A stretch of 64,000 nt of DNA from Asaia bogorensis (lineage in GTDB: Bacteria > Pseudomonadota > Alphaproteobacteria > Acetobacterales > Acetobacteraceae). Location: NCBI GenBank assembly GCA_945868845.1, contig CAMBMS010000003.1:124001-188000 (forward strand), in the 5' to 3' direction. The notes beneath the pieces are model-generated. The model searched no databases, was not told where the DNA came from, and saw nothing but the letters and a program-made list of their open reading frames with translations. Positions 32,567 through 40,544 of the stretch are shown one piece after another. A program made the translations under genes and the position numbers. Position 1 is the stretch's first letter. Each line of letters starts with the position of its first letter.

Positions 32567-33318
32567 CGTGGATGCGATTTAAATCCGCCAATCTTGGGTG
32601 ACACGGCCGGCGGGCAGACATCGCCGGCTACTGAAGGCCAGCTTCCGTTCGGTCGTTCTGTAAGCTGGAGGCGGCTAAACGCCCCGGCCAGTGCCCCGTC
32701 ATTGATTTTGTCATGGTTTCCTCGCTCGACCATTCCATAATGGCAGAGATAAGGCGTGACCGCGAACCGGATCGCCATGAAAAAATGCGCGGCGAGGCCT
32801 AGAGATATGGCGCCGGTCAGTTCATGCAGGGCTGGCCAGAATCGGCGTTCGAGATCATCAAGTTGATGCTGGGCTTTCGCAAGTTGCCTCTGCACGGGTT
32901 AGATTAGGCACCCGGCGAGTGGAACCTCGTGATCAAGGCATGGAACATGAGGCAGGCCTTCGTCCTGCACCCCATTCAAAGAGGCGGCTGGCACTTTTTG
33001 AGGCCGAAATTCGAGGAACCGATATCATCTTATGCTACCGTGCCGACCGTCAAGCCGAGCAGGCCGTGATCAGGCCTACGTCAATCGTATCAGAGCCCCG
33101 CTCATGCCTCGTGGCGACTACTATTATCGATCGGAAATCCCGAATGCGACAGGGTCCCAGCATGTCCCGCGGCATTCGTCTGAAAAAATCGCGGGGGATT
33201 TCTGAATGCGCGAATGATGGACGCACGACGCCCAAAATAGGTCCTTGGCGAACTAGTATGGGGCGGTGTATATGCACCCCCGGCTCTCCCAATTACCCTG
33301 GTCTTTTAGGATCAACCG
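32567..33318. other. Non-coding or decayed stretch between ctaB and the cytochrome gene
   Basis: About 750 bases. Open frames on both strands exist but none has a protein-like pattern that I recognise; the plus-strand stretch near 32920-33010 (WNLVIKAWNMRQAFVLHPIQ) could be remains of something. AGGAT at 33308-33312 serves the start of the cytochrome gene. Nothing else to report. Confidence 0.4.
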
Positions 33319-33717
33319 ATGCGACGCTACCTGCCCTTTGCGCCACTGACCGCTGCCTTCGCCCTCGCATTAATATTGACTGCTGCTCGTGGAGCTCAGG
33401 CACAGGACGCTGCCGCCGGGGCGAAAGTGTTCAATCAATGCAAATCGTGCCATGTTGTAGCAGCCGGCGCGAAAAGCACCCTCGGCCCGAACCTGTTCGG
33501 TGTCGTCGGGCGGGCGGCGGCCTCCGTGGACGGATTTCGGTATTCGCCCAGCATGAAAGAGAAGGCCGCGGGGGGCCTAGTCTGGAACGATGAAAAGTTG
33601 CGCGCCTATCTCATCAACCCAAAGGCCGTGGTCCCGGGTACCAACATGTCCTTTGCCGGCCTAAAAAACGAGCAACAGGTCACCGACCTGCTGGCCTATA
33701 TAGGCACCCTGAAATGA
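33319..33717 (+). CDS. Exported c-type cytochrome (class I)
   Basis: 132 residues. Residues 1-29 form a signal peptide (MRRYLPFAPLTAAFALALIL, then AQAQD). Heme-binding CKSCH at residues 41-45 and the axial Met in TNMSFAGL (about M110) define a mono-heme class I cytochrome like c552/c2. GPNLFGVVGRAAASVDGFRYSPSM and LLAYIGTLK complete the fold. Periplasmic; it probably delivers electrons to the aa3 oxidase encoded directly after it, though a role with dehydrogenases is possible. Confidence 0.93.
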   Translation: MRRYLPFAPLTAAFALALILTAARGAQAQDAAAGAKVFNQCKSCHVVAAGAKSTLGPNLFGVVGRAAASVDGFRYSPSMKEKAAGGLVWNDEKLRAYLINPKAVVPGTNMSFAGLKNEQQVTDLLAYIGTLK

Positions 33718-33923
33718 GCGGCCGCAGGCGGCAACCTGCCGGGATGTATGCTCAAAAACGCACCGCGACTGGTGCGGCGCGGGCCTGAAATCGACGAGGC
33801 TTGCGCAGCCCACGAATCTGACTATATCAGGCACGCCAAACTGTCAAAACCGGTTACTTCGGTAAGACGATTGACAGGATATTCGGAACCAGCAGACGCT
33901 TTCGAAGCCGAGGATCGTTAAGG

Positions 33924-34742
33924 ATGGCAACAGCGCTCGCACTTGTTTTCGTGGTTCTCGCCACGGTGTTGCTGCATCTACTGAGCCCGTGGTGGTGGAC
34001 CCCAATCGCGTCGAACTGGCAGTACATCGATGATACCATCAATCTAACATTCGCCCTCACGGGGGCGGTTTTCATCGTCATCATTACGTTCGTGGCTTAT
34101 TGCGTCCTGGCCTTCCGTCATGCGCCAGGTCGGCGCGCGGCGTATGAGCCGGAAAACCACAAGCTGGAATGGAGCCTAACAATCATCACCGCTTTGGGTG
34201 TCGCCGCGTTGCTGATCCCCGGCTTGTTTGTGTGGCGCCAGTTGATCACCGTTCCCGAAGGCGCGACGCAGGTCGAGGTCGTCGGTCTCCAATGGCGCTG
34301 GAGTTACCGCTTGCCCGGGAAAGACGGCAAGATCGGGACATCCGACGCCCGACATGTAAGCGCGGACAACCCCTTGGGCGTGAATGTTAACGACGTCAAT
34401 GGGAAAGACGACCTGATCATCGATAACGAGGATCTTCATCTTCAGCTTGGCAAGCCTGTTAAGTTTTTACTCCGTTCGATCGATGTCATCCATAATTTCT
34501 ATGTCCCTGAATTTCGGGCCAAGATGGATTTTATGCCAGGTCTAGTCACTTATATCTGGCTGACGCCCACGCGGACGGGGACGTTCGATGTGCTGTGCGC
34601 CGAACTTTGTGGGACCGGGCATTACACCATGCGGGGTAAGGTGGTGATCGATACACCGGCCGATTATGAAAAATGGCTAGCGAAGCAGAAGACCTTAGCG
34701 CAATTGACCGAACAAACCCGAGTGCTCACTGCAAAAAAATGA
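33924..34742 (+). CDS. coxB: Cytochrome c oxidase subunit II
   Basis: 272 residues. Two N-terminal membrane helices (about 1-20 and 42-64; a further segment at 83-105), followed by the periplasmic cupredoxin domain. CuA ligands are all present: H190 in SIDVIHNFYVP, C225 and C229 in LCAELCGTGHYTM, H233 and M236, plus the GLQWRWSY aromatic entry motif. There is no extra heme c domain, so this is the plain caa-less type. The hydrophobic N-terminus lacks a clear cleavage site. Operon with coxA; the 200-base upstream gap has TTGACA at 33871 but no clear -10. Confidence 0.96.
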   Translation: MATALALVFVVLATVLLHLLSPWWWTPIASNWQYIDDTINLTFALTGAVFIVIITFVAYCVLAFRHAPGRRAAYEPENHKLEWSLTIITALGVAALLIPGLFVWRQLITVPEGATQVEVVGLQWRWSYRLPGKDGKIGTSDARHVSADNPLGVNVNDVNGKDDLIIDNEDLHLQLGKPVKFLLRSIDVIHNFYVPEFRAKMDFMPGLVTYIWLTPTRTGTFDVLCAELCGTGHYTMRGKVVIDTPADYEKWLAKQKTLAQLTEQTRVLTAKK

Positions 34743-34861
34743 GTCTGAAGCCACGCCTCCCAACCTTATCGCGTATTCTAGTACGGTGGGCGGAAGAAAT
34801 TTCAGTTGGTTCGACTCAAGGCCGTTGAGCTACGGCAGAACGGAGCGAGGAGAGGATAACT

Positions 34862-36625
34862 ATGGCCAACTTCACACCTGACACGATCGATGGCGTTCCG
34901 CCCGCCGAACTCGAAGAGATGGAACTGTACCATGGGCACAGCTGGTGGACAAAATACGTCTTCAGCCAGGACGCGAAATATATCGGCGTTCAGTATGGGC
35001 TGACGGCGATCGCGATCGGGATAGTTGGCTTGGTGCTGTCCTGGCTGATGCGGCTGCAGCTCGGGTTTCCGACGTTGTTCGACTTCATCAGCCCGGCGGC
35101 ATACCTGCAAATGGTCACCATGCATGGCATGATCATGGTGGTCTATCTGCTCACCGCCCTATTTTTGGGCGCGTTTGGGAACTTCTTGATCCCGCTGATG
35201 GTTGGCGCGCGAGACATGGTCTTCCCCTATGTGAACATGCTCAGCTACTGGATCTTTTTACTCGCGGTGCTCGTACTGACGTCGAGTTTCTTCGTTCCGG
35301 GCGGTCCCACTGGGGCCGGCTGGACCTTGTATCCGCCTCAGGCCATCCTGTCAGGCACACCGGGGAATGACGGGGGCATCATTCTAATGCTCATCTCGTT
35401 AGCGTTGTTTATCATCGGTTTCACTATGGGCGGCCTGAATTATGTGGTGACCGTACTACAGGCACGCACGCGGGGCATGACGCTGATGCGGCTGCCGCTG
35501 ACGATTTGGGGCATTTTCGTCGCCACGGTCCTAGCATTGCTGGCCTTCCCAGCTTTGTTCGTCGGCGCCATCATGATGCTGTTCGACCGGTTGCTGGGAA
35601 CCAGTTTCTTCATGCCGACGATCGTCGAAATGGGCCAGCAACTGAAATACGGCGGCGGCAGCCCGATCCTGTTCCAGCATCTATTTTGGTTTTTTGGTCA
35701 CCCCGAAGTCTACATCGTGGCTTTGCCGGCTTTCGGCATCGTCTCCGATCTGCTCAGCGTGCATGCCCGCAAGAACATCTTCGGCTACCGCATGATGGTG
35801 TGGGCGCTCGTCGGGATCGGTGGACTCAGCTTTATTGTCTGGGCGCACCATATGTATGTCAGTGGCATGCATCCGTATTTCGGTTTCTTTTTTGCAACCA
35901 CCACGCTCATCATCGCCATCCCAACCGCCATCAAGGTCTATAACTGGATCCTGACCCTGTGGAATGCGGATATCCATCTCTCGCCGCCGATGCTATGCGC
36001 TCTGGCCTTTATCGTCACCTTCCTACACGGCGGTCTGACGGGCCTATTTCTCGGCAACCCCGTGATCGACGTGCCGCTTTCGGATACCATGTTCGTCGTC
36101 GCGCATTTCCACATGGTGATGGGCGTAGCGCCCGCGATGGTGGTCATAGGCGGGATTTACCATTGGTATCCGAAGATCACGGGTCGGATGCTGGACGACA
36201 GGCTGGGCAAGATCCACGTTTGGGTCACGTTCCTCGGTGCATACGCGCTGTTCCTGCCGATGCACTATATCGGTCTGACCGGCGTTCCCAGGCGGTATTT
36301 CGAGATGGGCGACATGACTTTTATCCCGCCCTCGATCCTGACACTGAACGCCTTCATGAGCATCATGGCCTTCATCGTTGGAGCGGCCCAGTTCATGTTC
36401 GCCTATAATATTTACCGCAGCGCGACGAAAGGTAAGCCGGCGGGCCATAACCCATGGAACGCCACCACGCTCGAGTGGCAGACTCCTGAAACCCCTCCCG
36501 GCCACGGCAATTTTGGTGACGAACTGCCGGTGGTCTATCGCTGGGCGTACGACTACAGCGTGCCGGGCGCCGAACGGGATTTCATCCCGCAGAACGTGCC
36601 TGCCCCCGGAAGGTCGAAAGCCTAA
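34862..36625 (+). CDS. coxA: Cytochrome c oxidase subunit I
   Basis: 587 residues, 12 or more membrane helices. Heme a ligand His88 in MVTMHGMIMV; D-channel segment GAFGNFLIPLMVGARDMVFPYVN; CuB site with His and cross-linked Tyr, and the Glu of A1 oxidases, in WFFGHPEVYIVALPAFG; the His pair in VWAHHMYVSG; and heme ligands in VVAHFHMVMG. These place it in the A1 (mitochondrial-like aa3) family. The C-terminus lacks a fused subunit III. GGAGAGG precedes the ATG at 34862. Confidence 0.97.
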   Translation: MANFTPDTIDGVPPAELEEMELYHGHSWWTKYVFSQDAKYIGVQYGLTAIAIGIVGLVLSWLMRLQLGFPTLFDFISPAAYLQMVTMHGMIMVVYLLTALFLGAFGNFLIPLMVGARDMVFPYVNMLSYWIFLLAVLVLTSSFFVPGGPTGAGWTLYPPQAILSGTPGNDGGIILMLISLALFIIGFTMGGLNYVVTVLQARTRGMTLMRLPLTIWGIFVATVLALLAFPALFVGAIMMLFDRLLGTSFFMPTIVEMGQQLKYGGGSPILFQHLFWFFGHPEVYIVALPAFGIVSDLLSVHARKNIFGYRMMVWALVGIGGLSFIVWAHHMYVSGMHPYFGFFFATTTLIIAIPTAIKVYNWILTLWNADIHLSPPMLCALAFIVTFLHGGLTGLFLGNPVIDVPLSDTMFVVAHFHMVMGVAPAMVVIGGIYHWYPKITGRMLDDRLGKIHVWVTFLGAYALFLPMHYIGLTGVPRRYFEMGDMTFIPPSILTLNAFMSIMAFIVGAAQFMFAYNIYRSATKGKPAGHNPWNATTLEWQTPETPPGHGNFGDELPVVYRWAYDYSVPGAERDFIPQNVPAPGRSKA

Positions 36626-36627
36626 AC

Positions 36628-37347
36628 ATGAGCATCGTCCTGATCTTCATCGCCGTGGTGTCGGCGATCGCCATTTGGTGGTTGTCGACCCAGCGTCTGG
36701 CGTCGAAGCCCTGGCTGGAGGTTGGCACGATTGATGAGCCAGCGCCGCGCCGAGGCACTCCGATGCCCGTGGCGAAGATCGGACTCCTCGTCTTCCTGAC
36801 TGTCGTCTGCGCGGTAATGGCGATGATGATCAGTTCTTTCTTCATGCGCATGGCGCCGGATTGGCGGCCCTTGCCCGACCTGGCGCTGCTTTGGATCAAT
36901 ACCGGCGTAATAATTCTCAGCAGCGTGGCCTTGCAACGGGCATCTTTAGCCGCCGATCTGGGCCGCAACGACGCTTTGAAAAACTGGATGGTCGCGGGTG
37001 GCGCGTCCGCCCTGACCTTTCTGGTCGGTCAACTCGCGATGCTCCAGCAATTGCACCGGGAAGGGTATTTCCTGGACAACCCGGCGGTGGGGTTCTTTTA
37101 CCTGCTTACCATCGTGCATGGCGTGCATTTGTTGGGCGGCATGGTGGCACTAGGCCGGGCCGCCGGCAAAATTGGACGGGGCGACTCGTTATCCCAGATC
37201 CGCCTGACCACCGGGCTATGCGCCATGTATTGGCACTTTTTGATGGCGGTCTGGGTGGTCCTGTTCGGACTGTTATTGCTGACTGGCAGATTTTCCTGGT
37301 TCGCCCAGAGTCTGGCCGATATTATCTGCGGCGTTCCGGGAGCTTAA
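36628..37347 (+). CDS. Cytochrome c oxidase subunit III-like protein (first of two)
   Basis: 239 residues, about seven hydrophobic segments. It starts two bases after the coxA stop. The C-terminal half shows the subunit III pattern LQQLHREGYFLDNPAVGFFYLLTIVHGVHLLGGMVALG and LTTGLCAMYWHFLMAVWVVLFGLLLLTG. The N-terminal part is divergent and more hydrophilic (TIDEPAPRRGTPMPVAKIG). The second subunit III gene follows at once, so either this is a shorter accessory paralogue or one works in a different oxidase; sequence alone does not decide. Confidence 0.8.
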   Translation: MSIVLIFIAVVSAIAIWWLSTQRLASKPWLEVGTIDEPAPRRGTPMPVAKIGLLVFLTVVCAVMAMMISSFFMRMAPDWRPLPDLALLWINTGVIILSSVALQRASLAADLGRNDALKNWMVAGGASALTFLVGQLAMLQQLHREGYFLDNPAVGFFYLLTIVHGVHLLGGMVALGRAAGKIGRGDSLSQIRLTTGLCAMYWHFLMAVWVVLFGLLLLTGRFSWFAQSLADIICGVPGA

Positions 37348-37363
37348 AGGAGATTTTGCGAAT

Positions 37364-38077
37364 ATGGCGTCGACGCATACCGAAGCGGCCCTGAATCAGC
37401 CCCCTGGCTGGCAGGGCATCGCGAAAGACTGGTCGTCCGACCAGCGCACGTTCAAAACAGCGTCATGGGGCAAGACCATGATGTGGATCTTCCTGTTGAG
37501 CGACACATTTATCTTCAGTTGCTTCCTAATTTCGTACATGACGGACAGGACGTCTACCGTCGAGGCGTGGCCGAACGCGAGCGAGGTTTTCTCGCTCGAA
37601 ATCTTCGGCGTGAACTGGCCGCTGATCCTGATCGCCATCATGACCTTTGTCCTCATCAGCAGCAGCGGCACGATGGCGATGGCGGTCCGTAGCGGCTATC
37701 TCCGGGATCGGAAAACCACCGCGATCCTGATGGTGGTGACCGCGCTGTTTGGCGCCACCTTCGTCGGCATGCAGATGTTCGAGTGGAGCAAGCTGATCCA
37801 TGAAGGTGTTCGCCCTTGGGAGAACCCCTTCGGTGCGGCCCAGTTTGGCTCGATTTTCTTCATGGTCACGGGATTCCATGGGACGCATGTGAGTATCGGC
37901 GTGATCTTCCTGCTCATTGTCGCGCGAAAGGTCTGGCGAGGCGATTACGATAACGGAACCGCAGGCTATTTCACCAGCCGCCGAGGTAACTACGAACACG
38001 TCGAGATCATGGGGCTGTATTGGCACTTCGTGGATCTCGTATGGGTGTTCATCTTCGCATTTTTCTATCTGTGGTAA
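37364..38077 (+). CDS. coxC: Cytochrome c oxidase subunit III (second of two)
   Basis: 237 residues. Begins with a hydrophilic stretch of about 30 residues, then WGKTMMWIFLLSDTFIFSCFLISYM, which carries the S-D-T region, and FMVTGFHGTHVSIGVIFLLIVARKVWRG with YEHVEIMGLYWHFVDLVWVFIFAFFYLW at the end. This is the classical helix pattern of heme-copper oxidase subunit III. It follows the other subunit III gene by 16 bases with AGGAGA upstream. Confidence 0.9.
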   Translation: MASTHTEAALNQPPGWQGIAKDWSSDQRTFKTASWGKTMMWIFLLSDTFIFSCFLISYMTDRTSTVEAWPNASEVFSLEIFGVNWPLILIAIMTFVLISSSGTMAMAVRSGYLRDRKTTAILMVVTALFGATFVGMQMFEWSKLIHEGVRPWENPFGAAQFGSIFFMVTGFHGTHVSIGVIFLLIVARKVWRGDYDNGTAGYFTSRRGNYEHVEIMGLYWHFVDLVWVFIFAFFYLW

Positions 38078-38087
38078 GAGGGAAATC

Positions 38088-38438
38088 ATGGCCCATCAAC
38101 CCGCTCACGCAACCAGCGGCGGAACAGTCCACGAAGAGGGGCAACAGCACCCGCTCAGCACATACTTCATCATCTGGGGAGCGCTGTTTGTTCTGAGCCT
38201 CTTCTCGTACCTTGTCGACTTCTTCCATTTGAGCGGAATGCTCAGATGGACGCTAATCCTGATCTTCATGATGGCGAAGGCAGGACTGATCGTCGCTTAC
38301 TTCATGCATATGAAATGGGAGCGTTTGGCGTTGGTCTACGCCATTATGTTGCCGCCAGTGGCGATCCTCGTGTTCACTGGCATCATGGTGTTTGAATCGG
38401 ATTATACGGCCTTAACCCGGCTACTGTTCTTCAAGTAG
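38088..38438 (+). CDS. Cytochrome c oxidase subunit IV (prokaryotic type)
   Basis: 116 residues starting at ATG 38088, ten bases after the subunit III stop with AGAGGGAAATC upstream. Three hydrophobic segments: STYFIIWGALFVLSLFSYLVDFF, RWTLILIFMMAKAGLIVAYFMHMKWERL (the motif K-x-x-x-I-x-x-YFMHM-x-x-E is typical of the CtaF/CyoD-like family) and LVYAIMLPPVAILVFTGIMVF. Last gene of the cox operon. The open frame extends further upstream but overlaps subunit III. Confidence 0.88.
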   Translation: MAHQPAHATSGGTVHEEGQQHPLSTYFIIWGALFVLSLFSYLVDFFHLSGMLRWTLILIFMMAKAGLIVAYFMHMKWERLALVYAIMLPPVAILVFTGIMVFESDYTALTRLLFFK

Positions 38439-38740
38439 AAGGCTGGCACGCGCTGTCCGGATCAGCCAAAGGTCCGGCGGTGGGCGTTGTTGCATTATCT
38501 ACCAGGGATTGCGCAACGCCGGCCGATCTTTGGTCCCGGCCCCCAAATGCCAGCCTTCCCGTGATTCTGTGTGCGGGGAATAACCAGCGCCAAAAAAGCG
38601 TATTAGGCGCCATAAGCGTGCCCCGGAGGAAGGGTAGGTCCAGACAAACTGTCAGACCCTATTCGAAATGACCTTTACACCACCCAGCCCCCACATCCGC
38701 ATGATGCCCAGCAGCGCACCACCATCGGTAGCGCGCCCGC
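38439..38740. other. Region after the cox operon, no gene seen
   Basis: About 300 bases. Open frames lack protein-like pattern. GGGCGTTGTTGCAT near 38480 resembles ends of IS5-like elements but is too short to call. The next recognisable feature is repeat copy B. Confidence 0.35.
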
Positions 38741-38963
38741 CGCGCGGCCTTGGCCAATCGCATCGCCACGACGACAAGGGGGGGGCAGATGTAGACGGAT
38801 CTTGGGGTATGGGACATTTTCTTTCACGCTGCACTATTCTGGGCGATGATGCTGCGATCGGCCAAAGGACTTACGAGGGGCGTGAACAACAATGCAGACC
38901 TATGACTTTATCGTTGTTGGCGCTGGATCCTCCGGCGCCGCTGTGGCACATCGGCTGTCGGCC
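38741..38963. repeat. Direct repeat copy B flanking the cox cluster
   Basis: The partner of 31201-31420. Here the GMC start (38892) is intact, while the acyl-CoA-dehydrogenase-like start on the minus strand is decayed. The shared core runs through GATGTAGACGGATCTTGG, ACAATGCAG and GGCGCTGGATCCTCCGGCGC. Confidence 0.85.
38745..38815 (-). pseudogene. Decayed N-terminus of the acyl-CoA-dehydrogenase-like gene
   Basis: On the minus strand the frame around PQDPSTSAPP matches VQDPSTSIPP at the start of the intact gene (31268). An altered C-run (eight C) shifts the frame after PP, and the ATG is replaced. Only about 25 codons are recognisable. Confidence 0.65.
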
Positions 38964-40493
38964 GATCCTCGCCACAAGGTCCTTCTCCTCGAAGCAGGAC
39001 GTCCCAGCCATCCCTGGTCGCGCATACCTGTCGGCTCCGCGCGCTTACTCACGAACCCAGCGGCAAACTGGCTCTATAGCTCGGAGCCAGAGGCCAGCAC
39101 GAACGGGCGCCGATTAGCCGTACCCCGCGGCAAGCTGCTCGGCGGGTCCAGCTCCATCAACGGCATGGCCTTCGTCCGTGGTCAGGCGCAGGATTTCGAT
39201 ACCTGGGCACAGATGGGCAATCAGGGTTGGGCGTATGAGGATGTGTTACCATTCTTCAAGCGCATGGAAAGTTACAGTGGCAGCGGTGACGATAAATATC
39301 GCGGCCGCGAAGGTCCATTGCGTGTCACCAATCCCCCACCGAGCGACCCGTTATTCGCCCTGCTGATCAAAGCGGCCGGCGAAGTCGGCATTCCCCACAA
39401 CCCCGATTATAATGGCGCCACGCAAGACGGCATTGCCATGAGCCAGGCGACCATCTCCTCCGGTTGGCGCATGAGCACGGCGCGCTGTTACCTGGACCCA
39501 ATCAGAAACCGGCCCAATTTGCATATCGAGACCGATGCCCACACCGAATCCGTAATCCTGGAGGGCACGCGCTGCGCCGGTGTGCGCTATTCCGTGCACG
39601 GTAAGCCACGCGAGGCCCGCGCCGGTCGCGATGTGGTGATCAGCGCCGGCACAATCAATTCGCCACAATTGTTAGAACTCTCTGGCATCGGCCAGCCGGA
39701 GCGCCTGAAAGGCCTCGGTATCACAGTGCGGCAGGCCTTGCCTGGCGTTGGAGAAAATCTGCGCGATCACTACGCGCCGCGTACCCGCTGGGCCGTCCGC
39801 AAGAAAGGTATCACCTACAACGATCGCGCGCGGGGCCTAGGGATGGTCATGCAGGCACTGCGTTTTGCCTTCACCGGAAAGGGGCTTCTGGGCTCCGTCG
39901 GCGCACCCATACGCGCCTTCGTACGATCCCGCGATGGGCTGGAAGCCCCCGATGCGCTGCTCGGCTGGGTGCCGATGCTGACCGAACCAGGTCCCAAAGG
40001 TCCCGTTCTCGCCCGCGAGTCCGGCTTTACCTGTTACGCCCACCCGATGCGCCCAGAAAGTAAGGGCCATATTCATATCACCACCACCGATCCGCGTCAG
40101 CCACCCACTATTAATTTTAACTTTCTGTCGTCGCCGATAGATTCCGAAATCACCATTCGTGCCGTTCGCATCGCCTGCGCAGTGATGACTGCACCGGCCA
40201 TGGCGCCATTGCAACTTTTTGAAATGGAACCGGGCACCGACAGACGCACCGACAGCGAAATTCTCGACTGGGTGAAGGACTTCGCCAGTACCACCTACCA
40301 CCCGGTGGGCACGTGCAAAATGGGTACCGACTCCATGGCCGTCGTAGACTCTAAACTGCGCGTCCACGGCATCCAAGGCCTGCGTGTCGCCGACGCCTCC
40401 ATAATGCCGACACTGACATCAGGCAACACCAATGCTCCCTCCATCATGATCGGCGAAAAAGCTGCCGACCTTGTCCTACGGTCGGAGGTTTAG
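38892..40493 (+). CDS. GMC-family FAD oxidoreductase (alcohol/choline dehydrogenase-like)
   Basis: 533 residues. FAD-binding MQTYDFIVVGAGSSGAAVAHRLS with LLLEAGRPS; GMC signature LAVPRGKLLGGSSSINGMAFVRGQAQDFDTW; second GMC signature VVISAGTINSPQLLELSGIG; catalytic His in STTYHPVGTCKMG; and NTNAPSIMIGEKAADLV near the end. It oxidises primary or secondary alcohols; substrates of this family vary widely. There is no signal peptide, so it is cytoplasmic or peripheral. Its promoter is in the repeat. Converges with the ThDP enzyme through a strong hairpin. Confidence 0.93.
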   Translation: MQTYDFIVVGAGSSGAAVAHRLSADPRHKVLLLEAGRPSHPWSRIPVGSARLLTNPAANWLYSSEPEASTNGRRLAVPRGKLLGGSSSINGMAFVRGQAQDFDTWAQMGNQGWAYEDVLPFFKRMESYSGSGDDKYRGREGPLRVTNPPPSDPLFALLIKAAGEVGIPHNPDYNGATQDGIAMSQATISSGWRMSTARCYLDPIRNRPNLHIETDAHTESVILEGTRCAGVRYSVHGKPREARAGRDVVISAGTINSPQLLELSGIGQPERLKGLGITVRQALPGVGENLRDHYAPRTRWAVRKKGITYNDRARGLGMVMQALRFAFTGKGLLGSVGAPIRAFVRSRDGLEAPDALLGWVPMLTEPGPKGPVLARESGFTCYAHPMRPESKGHIHITTTDPRQPPTINFNFLSSPIDSEITIRAVRIACAVMTAPAMAPLQLFEMEPGTDRRTDSEILDWVKDFASTTYHPVGTCKMGTDSMAVVDSKLRVHGIQGLRVADASIMPTLTSGNTNAPSIMIGEKAADLVLRSEV

Positions 40494-40505
40494 AAGATAG
40501 TTATG

Positions 40506-40533
40506 AAGGCTAGGGGAAGAGCCCCCTGGCCTT
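40506..40533. terminator. Bidirectional terminator hairpin between GMC and ThDP genes
   Basis: AAGGCTAGGGG (40506-40516) pairs with CCCCTGGCCTT (40523-40533) with one G-T-type mismatch and a short loop, followed by TTATTTACTT on the plus strand. On the minus strand AA-rich sequence precedes. It lies exactly between two convergent genes. Confidence 0.65.
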
Positions 40534-40544
40534 ATTTACTTCCC

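Noticed and set aside
32919-33593. Plus-strand frame of 224 codons over the cytochrome c gene
   Set aside because: Overlaps the clear cytochrome frame and has no family pattern; upstream part may contain decayed sequence but cannot be named.
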